Assembly (NCBI GenBank): GCA_017853385.1 | Contig: JAFMJR010000001.1 | Location: forward strand, 1 to 64,000 | Direction of reading: 5' to 3' | DNA from: Ilumatobacteraceae bacterium | Lineage (GTDB): Bacteria > Actinomycetota > Acidimicrobiia > Acidimicrobiales > Ilumatobacteraceae | Length of the DNA: 64,000 nt | In this document: piece after piece, positions 56,372 to 64,000 of the stretch | Layout of the letters: each line of letters starts with the position of its first letter | Position numbering within the stretch: the stretch's first letter is position 1 | The notes under the pieces: generated by a model | Told to the model about the DNA's origin: nothing | Seen by the model: only the letters and a program-made list of their open reading frames with translations | Databases searched by the model: none | Translations under genes and position numbers: made by a program

Positions 56372-57145
56372 ATGCAAAATTCGCCAGATGAAACTTTGTC
56401 AATGCTTGCAGATTTAACTGCAGCAACAGATCCAGCATTGCGAGAGCTTGCTCGCAAACTTGCAGGTCGCATCTTGATCGATCTTGCTCAAACAGGAAAA
56501 CCTCGTCCTCGCGGTATCGGGAAAATGTCTACGCGTAGATATCAGCCAGATGCGGGTGACATAGATATAGACGCAAGCTTGGACGGATTGAACGAACTGC
56601 GAGCAACCGGAATGGTTGACGCTGACGAGTTGAGAGTTCGGGGATGGTTGCGCCCTGGAACAGCAATCAGTTTGGTGGTTGATCGCAGCGGCTCAATGGG
56701 AGGAAAGCCTCTTGCCAATTCGGCAATGGCTGCTGCGTCAATTGCTGCACGAGAGCCAGCCGATTACAGCGTGTTGGTCTTTGGAAAAGACGTCATTGCG
56801 GCAAAATCGCAAGAGGTACACAAATCTGGCGACGATGTGGTGAATATGGTGTTGGCATTGCGAGGATTTGGAACCACTGATTTAGCGGGAGCTCTGCACG
56901 CTGCTCGAGAACAGCTTTCTCGATCGCGCGCTTCGCGAAAAATTACTGTTTTGTTATCTGACTGTCGAGCGACTGTTGATGGTGATGCGCGAGCGGCTGC
57001 AAGCGCACTTGATGAATTGGTGATCATTGCGCCTCTCGACGACGAGATGGAAGCTCGTGTGTTTGCCGAAGAAGTAGGTGCTCGATTTACAACGGTAAGT
57101 GGGCCAAGCGACATTCCCGACGCGATGCGGCGCGTGCTTGATTAG
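56372..57145 (+). CDS. VWA domain protein (MIDAS), probably the C-terminal half of a frameshift-fused MoxR-VWA protein
   Basis: ISLVVDRSGSMGGKPLANSAMAAASIAA (DxSxS MIDAS); first ATG at 56372, but frame is open and coding-like from 56153. Confidence 0.85.
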   Translation: MQNSPDETLSMLADLTAATDPALRELARKLAGRILIDLAQTGKPRPRGIGKMSTRRYQPDAGDIDIDASLDGLNELRATGMVDADELRVRGWLRPGTAISLVVDRSGSMGGKPLANSAMAAASIAAREPADYSVLVFGKDVIAAKSQEVHKSGDDVVNMVLALRGFGTTDLAGALHAAREQLSRSRASRKITVLLSDCRATVDGDARAAASALDELVIIAPLDDEMEARVFAEEVGARFTTVSGPSDIPDAMRRVLD

Positions 57146-58401
57146 CGACAGCTTGGATCGTTCGGTGGCGAAATGCCGTAATTCGTCTGCTCGGGTGCAA
57201 CTGCTGGAATCGTTGTTGGTGGTGCAGCATTTACTGAATGAGTGTTGAGGTAAGCCACAGTTTGGATTATTGCGCCAACTGCGCCTTCCGTTGATGCAAC
57301 ATCTGGCGTAGGTGTGGTTGCCGCAGAGCCAGGAGTTGCAAAACTTGCCTTGCCTTGGAAGAGCGCAAGAATTTCACGCATGGTGTCATTTTGAATTCGT
57401 GGAACTAAAACAGCTTGATCACCAATCATTTGGCCAGAGCTTTCAACTGTGTAAGTAGGGATGCCACTGGTGTTCAGATTGCGCATCGCTTGTGCAAGTT
57501 GCAACATTGTGATCGGTGTGAGCTTGTCATCGGTGATCACGTTTTTAAGCGCGGCATTGAGTAGTTCATTGGCTACTTTTGGACTTGACGAACCTTTATC
57601 GAGTGCCCGCTGCATAGCGCGACGAATGAAGTCTTGCTGGCGACTAATTCGACCTAAATCAGAAGTGCCATCTGATTGCCATTCGTTTTTGGCAGGGTCA
57701 AAGTATGAATATCCAGACCGCGAGCGTACGTAGGCGAGTGCATGGTCACCGCTGAATTCAAAGCAACTTGGTCCTGGAACGTATAGACCAGTTTTCTTGT
57801 CTCGTGTTTCGTATAGGAAGGGGACCTTTACTCCGCCAACTGCATCAACGATTTCTTTAAATGCACAGAAATCAATATTGACGTAATGATCAATAGAGAT
57901 TCCAAAATTTTGATAAATCGTGTCGGCAAGCGTGTTTGGGTTTTTGCGTTCAAAGGCTGTGTTGATGCGATTTGATCGCGTGGACCCTGCAATTTTCACC
58001 CAAAGGTCTCGAGGAAACGAGAGAAATGCCGCTTGATTATCCTTCGGGTTTACCCGAATAATCATGATCGTGTCGCTGCGCTCACCGAACGAAGTACGGT
58101 CACCAAATGCCCCGGCATAAGGGGAATTTGGGTCTACACAGCTTCCATTGTCTGAGCCCGTCAACAGGAAATTCTTTGCTTCTAAATCGCCCTCGCTCAA
58201 ATTCCATTGATCTGATGGGGTGATGTTTGCATCTTCATTCACTGCAACGTCATCGCCACGGTTCAAACTGACAACCTGTCTAGCGCTCAAGCGCTGACCT
58301 GCGTACAGCAAACCTGCGCCAACGATAAGCAGCGATGCTGCAATAACCATATTGAATACGAGCACCGCATAGTGCGAGCGCGGACGCTGATATTTGGTCA
58401 T
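57142..58401 (-). CDS. LytR-CpsA-Psr (LCP) family protein
   Basis: TM anchor; RSDTIMIIRVNPKDNQAAFLSFPRDLWVKI; YVNIDFCAFKEIVDAVGGVKV; HALAYVRSRSG; RISRQQDFIRR. Confidence 0.93.
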   Translation of the reverse strand: MTKYQRPRSHYAVLVFNMVIAASLLIVGAGLLYAGQRLSARQVVSLNRGDDVAVNEDANITPSDQWNLSEGDLEAKNFLLTGSDNGSCVDPNSPYAGAFGDRTSFGERSDTIMIIRVNPKDNQAAFLSFPRDLWVKIAGSTRSNRINTAFERKNPNTLADTIYQNFGISIDHYVNIDFCAFKEIVDAVGGVKVPFLYETRDKKTGLYVPGPSCFEFSGDHALAYVRSRSGYSYFDPAKNEWQSDGTSDLGRISRQQDFIRRAMQRALDKGSSSPKVANELLNAALKNVITDDKLTPITMLQLAQAMRNLNTSGIPTYTVESSGQMIGDQAVLVPRIQNDTMREILALFQGKASFATPGSAATTPTPDVASTEGAVGAIIQTVAYLNTHSVNAAPPTTIPAVAPEQTNYGISPPNDPSCR

Positions 58402-60956
58402 TGTGCCAACAAGCGAACGGATGTTGCAATCTGGTCGTGAGCGTGCGAAGAGAACTCAATTTTTTGTGCAACACCTGCATTGAGTAGATCAACTAAGCCT
58501 GCTTGCAGCAGTGCGATTTGTGAGTCGTTTGCGTTCACTAAAACATGTTCTACTTCGGCGCGTTGTGACACTTTTGCTTCAGTTTTTGTGCGACGTATTA
58601 CTGCAAGCACATTACATACACAATCGAGGAGATTTTCAGGAGAATCTACAGATTGCGTACCATCAAGCAAGTCTGAACGCGTTGGCCATGAGGCGCGATG
58701 AATGCTTCCGCTTTGCCACCATGACCACACTTCTTCTGTTGCGAATGGAATGTGTGGAGCAAACAAGCGCTGTAGTGCACTAAGTGCGCGTTGCAGCGCT
58801 GCACGTGCTGAGTCTGACCCTGCACCTTCTGAGTATGCGCGAGTCTTTACAAGTTCTACATAGTCATCGCAGAACCACCAGAAGAATGACTCAGATTTTT
58901 CGAGTGCACGCGCATAGTCGTATGTTTCAAAAGCTGCTGTTGATTCTTCAACCACTGCTGCAAGGCGATTCAGCATTGCAATGTCCACAAGTTCAGTGGG
59001 GGTTGCGTTTGGATTGGTTTCTCCGAAGCCAAGAACAAATTTGGTGACGTTGAGCAATTTGGTAGCGAGTTTGCGACCAACCTTCATTTGGTCTTCACTA
59101 AATGCCGTGTCAACTCCGGGTCGTGCACTTGCAGCCCAATAGCGAACAGCATCACTTCCGTATTGCTCAAAAAGATCTATCGGCGTAACAACATTTCCTT
59201 TTGACTTCGACATTTTCTTGCGGTCGGGATCAAGAATCCAGCCAGACAGTGCTGCGTTTTTCCACGGCGCAACCTGGTGTTCAAAGTGCGAGCGCACTGT
59301 TGTTGCAAATAGCCAAGTGCGAATGATGTCGTGAGCTTGTGGTCGAACATCCATAGGGAAGATGTTGTTGAATAACTGTTGGTCGTCAATCCATCGACCC
59401 GCGATTTGTGGAGTGAGCGACGAAGTTGCCCATGTATCCATGACGTCTGGTTCACCAATGAATCCACCTGCAACTCCGCGCTGTGCCTCGGTGAAGCCCG
59501 ATGGAACATCAGAACTTGGGTCGATTGGAAGCTGCGATTCGCTTGGAATAATTGGGTTATTGAAGTCGGGTTCACCTGATGAGGTGAGTGGATACCACAG
59601 CGGAATCGGCACACCGAAGTAACGCTGACGGCTGATTAACCAGTCGCCGTTAAGCCCGCCAACCCAGTTGGTGTAGCGGTGTTGCATGAAGTCTGGATGC
59701 CATGCAAGTTCGTCACCGCGCTTTAGTAGCGCAGCGCGCAGGGATTCATCACGTCCACCGTTGCGTATGTACCACTGTCGGCTTGTCACGATTTCCAAAG
59801 GACGATCGCCTTTTTCAAAAAACTTAACTGGGTGAGTGATGGGGTCTGGCTCGCCATTCATATCGCCACTGGCGCGCAGCATGTCAACAATTGCCGTCTG
59901 TGCTTGCTTTACGCTTTTACCTGCGAGTGCGGCGTAGTTCGCAGATCCGGTAGCTGACGAGATCCAATCTGGAGTGTCAGAAACTATTCGACCGTCACGG
60001 CCGATGACTGCGCGGGTCGGAAGATGTAGCTCACGCCACCAAATCACGTCGGTGAGATCACCAAACGTACAGATCATGGCAATGCCCGTGCCCTTATCGA
60101 TTTGCGCAAGTTCATGTGCAACAACGGGTACTTCAACATCAAACAGTGGCGTGCGAACTGTTTTCCCAAATAGTGGTTGGTAACGCGCATCATCTGGGTG
60201 TGCGACGAGCGCAACGCAAGCCGGAATGAGTTCGGGACGCGTAGTAGCAATAGTGACGTTGCCAGCACCATCGGTGCGCGCAAAATTTATGGAGTGGTAT
60301 GCACCAGGGCGTTCGCGATCCTCGAGTTCGGCTTGTGCAACTGCAGTTCCAAAGTCAACATCCCAAAGCGTTGGAGCTTCTTGCGCATACGCCTCACCGC
60401 GAGACAAGTTACGAATAAAAGCTGCTTGGCTCGTGCGGCGCGCGTAATCACTAATAGTGGTGTAGAGCAGCGACCAGTCAACGGAGAGTCCGAGTCTGCG
60501 AAATAGGTCTTCAAATATTTTTTCGTCTTGGTGAGTTAGCTCAACACACAGTTCGATGAAGTTCGGTCGCGAAATGGCGACGGCGCGATGGTCTTTTGGT
60601 ACGTCTCCGCGAAACGGAGGCGTGAATTTTGGGTCGTATGCAATGTTGGGGTCACATGACACGCCGAAGTAGTTCTGCACCCGGCGTTCTGTTGGCAAAC
60701 CGTTGTCGTCCCAGCCCATGGGGTAAAACACGCTCTTGCCGCGCATACGCCAAAATCGCGCAACAGTGTCGGTATGCGTGTAACTAAATACGTGTCCCAT
60801 GTGCAATGAGCCACTAACCGTTGGTGGTGGAGTGTCAATTGCAAAAACGTTTTCTCGCGACGCGGTGCGATCAAAGGTGTACACACCAGATGTCTCCCAT
60901 TTTTCAATGAGGGTCGATTCCAGGTTGTCGAGGGAGGGTTTTTCGGGGACGTTCAT
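58398..60956 (-). CDS. valS: valine--tRNA ligase
   Basis: IDTPPPTVSGSLHMGHVFSYTHTDTVARFWRMRGKSVFYPMGWDDNGLPTER; DPDRKKMSKSKGNVVTP. Confidence 0.95.
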   Translation of the reverse strand: MNVPEKPSLDNLESTLIEKWETSGVYTFDRTASRENVFAIDTPPPTVSGSLHMGHVFSYTHTDTVARFWRMRGKSVFYPMGWDDNGLPTERRVQNYFGVSCDPNIAYDPKFTPPFRGDVPKDHRAVAISRPNFIELCVELTHQDEKIFEDLFRRLGLSVDWSLLYTTISDYARRTSQAAFIRNLSRGEAYAQEAPTLWDVDFGTAVAQAELEDRERPGAYHSINFARTDGAGNVTIATTRPELIPACVALVAHPDDARYQPLFGKTVRTPLFDVEVPVVAHELAQIDKGTGIAMICTFGDLTDVIWWRELHLPTRAVIGRDGRIVSDTPDWISSATGSANYAALAGKSVKQAQTAIVDMLRASGDMNGEPDPITHPVKFFEKGDRPLEIVTSRQWYIRNGGRDESLRAALLKRGDELAWHPDFMQHRYTNWVGGLNGDWLISRQRYFGVPIPLWYPLTSSGEPDFNNPIIPSESQLPIDPSSDVPSGFTEAQRGVAGGFIGEPDVMDTWATSSLTPQIAGRWIDDQQLFNNIFPMDVRPQAHDIIRTWLFATTVRSHFEHQVAPWKNAALSGWILDPDRKKMSKSKGNVVTPIDLFEQYGSDAVRYWAASARPGVDTAFSEDQMKVGRKLATKLLNVTKFVLGFGETNPNATPTELVDIAMLNRLAAVVEESTAAFETYDYARALEKSESFFWWFCDDYVELVKTRAYSEGAGSDSARAALQRALSALQRLFAPHIPFATEEVWSWWQSGSIHRASWPTRSDLLDGTQSVDSPENLLDCVCNVLAVIRRTKTEAKVSQRAEVEHVLVNANDSQIALLQAGLVDLLNAGVAQKIEFSSHAHDQIATSVRLLAQ

Positions 60957-61020
60957 CGCGGTTCAACTGTATTGGAGCGAAACTGGGCTTGGCATCTTGT
61001 CGCGCCTCTAGGCTTGTCCC

Positions 61021-62388
61021 GTGCTGCATTTGTACGACACTGTTACGCGCGATGTGCGCGAACTGAAAATGCGAGAGCCAGGCAAGTTGGGCATTTATCT
61101 GTGTGGCCCCACCGTATACGGGCCACCACATTTGGGCCATGGGCGAGCAACGTTGGTCTATGACATTTTGCGTCGCTATTTGGAATGGTCTGGCGTGAAG
61201 GTGCGACTGGTCTCGAACATCACTGATATCGACGACAAGATTATTGATCGCGCAAATCGTGAAAATCGTGATTGGACTGAAATCACGCACAAGTGTGAAG
61301 ACATCTGGTTTAAGGCAATGGGCGAGCTTGATGTGTTACGGCCGACTGATGTTCCTCATGCAACGGAATATGTAGAACAAATGGTTGCCATGATCGGCAA
61401 CCTCATGTCACGCAATGCCGCGTACACCACAGATGATGGCGTTTACTTAGACATTTCCTCTGTGCCTGACTATGGCTTGCTTGCGCATCAGAGTTTGGAT
61501 GACATGTTGAGCGGCGGTGGCGATCGTGAAGTGCTCGGTGCCGCACAGAAGCGACATCCAGCAGACTTTGCACTGTGGAAGTTTTCAAAACCAGGTGAAC
61601 CAAGTTGGCCATCGCCATGGGGCGAAGGACGACCAGGCTGGCACAGTGAGTGTGTAGTGATGAGTTTGGAATTATTGGGCGAAGGTTTCGACTTGCACTG
61701 TGGTGGTGCAGACTTGCGCTTTCCACATCATGAAAATGAACGCGCGCAAGCAGTTGCACTTGGGAAAACATTTGCTCAGCATTGGATGCACAACGGTTTC
61801 GTGGTTGATACCGAAGGCGAAAAGATGTCAAAAAGCCTTGGCAATGTGACGAACCTTGTTGATTTGGTGCAGCATTATGACCCGCGCGCCTATCGCATGT
61901 TGTTGTTGCAGACGCATTATCGATCTCCAGTAAAAGTAGGACAAGACAACATCGATGCCGCAGTGAACTCACTTGCCGGACTAGATGGTTTTGCTCATCG
62001 CATGGCTAACACTTCGTTGCCGACTTCTGTGCCAGATGAAACTGTGATTGCGCAGTTTCGTTCACTCATGGATAACGATCTTGACTCACCATCTGCAATG
62101 GCTCTGATTTTTGATGCGGTTCGTCGCGCAAATATCGCTGCTGAATCTGGTGATGCCGCGTCTGTCGCATCACTTTCTGGTGCAGTGTTTGAAATGTGTA
62201 ATGCGCTTGGTTTGAAGCTGCGTGCAGGTGACGACATTGATCCCACAATTGTGGAACGCGCAAATGCGTTAGATGCAGCGCGCAAAGCGAAAGACTTTGC
62301 ACTGGCTGATGCAATTCGCAACGAACTTCAAGCGGCCGGATATGTAGTTGAAACTACAAAAGACGGCACGCGAGTGCGTCGCAGTTAG
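61021..62388 (+). CDS. cysS: cysteine--tRNA ligase
   Basis: LYLCGPTVYGPPHLGHGRATLVYDILRRYL-type motif; GRPGWHSECVVMS; DLHCGGADLRFPHHENE; EGEKMSKSLGN. Confidence 0.95.
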   Translation: MLHLYDTVTRDVRELKMREPGKLGIYLCGPTVYGPPHLGHGRATLVYDILRRYLEWSGVKVRLVSNITDIDDKIIDRANRENRDWTEITHKCEDIWFKAMGELDVLRPTDVPHATEYVEQMVAMIGNLMSRNAAYTTDDGVYLDISSVPDYGLLAHQSLDDMLSGGGDREVLGAAQKRHPADFALWKFSKPGEPSWPSPWGEGRPGWHSECVVMSLELLGEGFDLHCGGADLRFPHHENERAQAVALGKTFAQHWMHNGFVVDTEGEKMSKSLGNVTNLVDLVQHYDPRAYRMLLLQTHYRSPVKVGQDNIDAAVNSLAGLDGFAHRMANTSLPTSVPDETVIAQFRSLMDNDLDSPSAMALIFDAVRRANIAAESGDAASVASLSGAVFEMCNALGLKLRAGDDIDPTIVERANALDAARKAKDFALADAIRNELQAAGYVVETTKDGTRVRRS

Positions 62389-62405
62389 TTTCGGTTGAAC
62401 CTGCG

Positions 62406-63572
62406 ATGAATTCTGAAAAGCCAACGCGCGAACCATTGCCGCGAGGCTTCTGGGTTATTTGGTCAACCGTTGCACTCGACATGGTGGGGTTCGGCATTGT
62501 TGCGCCAATTCTTGGCCGTTATGCGGATCGGTTTGGAGCAAATGGATTTCAGGTGGGATTGCTGTTTGCCTCATTTTCATTGGCTCAAATGGTGTTCTCG
62601 CCAGTCCTTGGCCGCTGGTCAGATCGCGTTGGCCGCAAACCCGTCATCGTCATTTCGCTGATTGGAACAGCGATAGGAAGTTTTATCACTGGTGCCGCAG
62701 GTGCATTGTGGGTGCTGTATGTAGGCCGACTTATTGATGGTGCATCGGGTGCAAGCGTGTCGGTTGCACAGAGTGCAATTTCAGACCTAGGTGCTCCGAA
62801 ACAGCGAGCAAAAATGCTCGGCATGTTGGGTATGGCATTTGGGGTTGGATTCGTTGTTGGACCAGCACTTGGTGGTCTTGCTGCACTTGGCGGCCCACAC
62901 GTTCCGTTTTATGTTGCAGGGGTGTTGGCATCAGTCAATGCAATCGCTGCAATCATTCGCTTGCCGGAAACACGAACGCCAGAAGTTGTTACACCGATTG
63001 AGCAACCGCAACCTAGACAGAGAAAAATAACTTCCTACGTTGTAATCGGATTTTTCTCCACGCTGCCGTTCGCAGGTTTTGAAGCAACATTTTCGTTATT
63101 CGGTGGTTCGCGATTTAATTTGACCGAAGCATCGACTGCCGCAGTCTTCCTTGCCGTAGGAGTGCTGATGTCTGCTGTTCAAGGTGGACTCATCGGTCCC
63201 TTGACTCATCGCTTTGGTTCGCTGCCACTACTGCGTGTTGGGCAAGTGTCTGTTGCAGTCGGAATGCTGTTTTTGGGTGCCGCGGTGATTTGGCCGGTAC
63301 TCATTGTTGCGCTTGCATTTATGGTGATTGGAGCAGGAATCTCAAGTCCATCGCTCACGACATTGGTTGCAAATTCGGCTCCCGAATCTCGGCGAGGTGA
63401 AGTGCTCGGAATTCAACAATCCGCAAATGCACTTGCGCGAGTTGTTGGACCTCCTCTTGCTGGTTTGGCTTTTGACCACATTGGAATTGGTGCACCGTTC
63501 ACGTTGGGTGCTGGTGTGTACCTGATTGCCATCGTTGTTGCATCTCGCCGCTCACTCCAGTCCGCATCATGA
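62406..63572 (+). CDS. major facilitator superfamily transporter
   Basis: 12-TM pattern; SPVLGRWSDRVGRKPVIVISLIG (MFS motif A), internal repeat. Confidence 0.92.
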   Translation: MNSEKPTREPLPRGFWVIWSTVALDMVGFGIVAPILGRYADRFGANGFQVGLLFASFSLAQMVFSPVLGRWSDRVGRKPVIVISLIGTAIGSFITGAAGALWVLYVGRLIDGASGASVSVAQSAISDLGAPKQRAKMLGMLGMAFGVGFVVGPALGGLAALGGPHVPFYVAGVLASVNAIAAIIRLPETRTPEVVTPIEQPQPRQRKITSYVVIGFFSTLPFAGFEATFSLFGGSRFNLTEASTAAVFLAVGVLMSAVQGGLIGPLTHRFGSLPLLRVGQVSVAVGMLFLGAAVIWPVLIVALAFMVIGAGISSPSLTTLVANSAPESRRGEVLGIQQSANALARVVGPPLAGLAFDHIGIGAPFTLGAGVYLIAIVVASRRSLQSAS

Positions 63573-64000
63573 GCGACGAAACACGTATGGGCTACCAGCC
63601 CGCACTCGATGGTTTGCGTGCAGTCAGTGTCATTGCAGTGATTTTGTATCACGCGGGATTGAGCTGGATTCCAGGTGGGTTTATTGGCGTTGAAGTGTTT
63701 TTCGTTGTCAGCGGCTTTCTGATTACTTCACTGATGATTGATGAGCAGCATGCATTTGGGAAGGTGGACCTAAAGCAATTCTGGATTCGCCGTGCTCGAC
63801 GCTTGCTACCTGCATTGTTTGCAATGTTGATTGCAGTGCTAGTAGCAGTGACATTTTTTGCTACCGATTCTGCTGCAGATTTTCGTCGCGATGTCGGTCC
63901 ATCACTGGTGTACTTTTCAAATTGGTGGCAGATTTACTTCGTAGAAACACCATATTTTGCTGCCAATTCGCTACCAACACTTCGCCATCTTTGGTCGCTT
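63569..64000 (+). CDS. acyltransferase 3 family protein (truncated by window end)
   Basis: YQPALDGLRAVSVIAVILYHAGLSWIPGGFIGVEVFFVVSGFLIT; ATGA overlap with MFS gene; no stop before 64000. Confidence 0.9.
   Translation, partial: MSDETRMGYQPALDGLRAVSVIAVILYHAGLSWIPGGFIGVEVFFVVSGFLITSLMIDEQHAFGKVDLKQFWIRRARRLLPALFAMLIAVLVAVTFFATDSAADFRRDVGPSLVYFSNWWQIYFVETPYFAANSLPTLRHLWSL

Overview
Gene-dense bacterial chromosomal segment. The content (UPF0182, DivIVA-like protein, mycofactocin genes, LCP protein) suggests a high-level actinobacterial, possibly Acidimicrobiia-like, genome; this is inference. I support about 70 protein genes and 3 tRNA genes (fMet-CAT, Lys-TTT, Thr-TGT), plus one clear intrinsic terminator. 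No rRNA, CRISPR array, transposase or prophage is evident. Most of the window is housekeeping: ispD-ispF-rlmB, lysC, asd, valS, cysS, ung, aat, deoC, tdk, cdd, copA, a meaA-like mutase, and aguB-aguA. Main observations: (1) A MoxR AAA+ ATPase gene and the following VWA gene are joined by an apparent -1 programmed frameshift cassette: GGGAAAA in the correct frame, a 6-nt spacer and a 5-bp all-GC hairpin. The VWA frame is open for 60 codons upstream of its first ATG with no ATG/GTG/TTG start. (2) A mycofactocin locus contains a 49-aa mftA missing from the ORF track. mftD is absent from the locus, and plsY and dedA genes sit between mftC and mftE. (3) A DivIVA-like coiled-coil protein carries a C-terminal phage-Mu-gpF-like Cys/His motif. 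(4) A lone protein pairs a coiled coil with a possibly RelE-like C-terminus. (5) A bacterial protein carries two tandem PQ-loop (SWEET-like) repeats. (6) Several unexplained DNA dyads or hairpins lie in intergenic regions.
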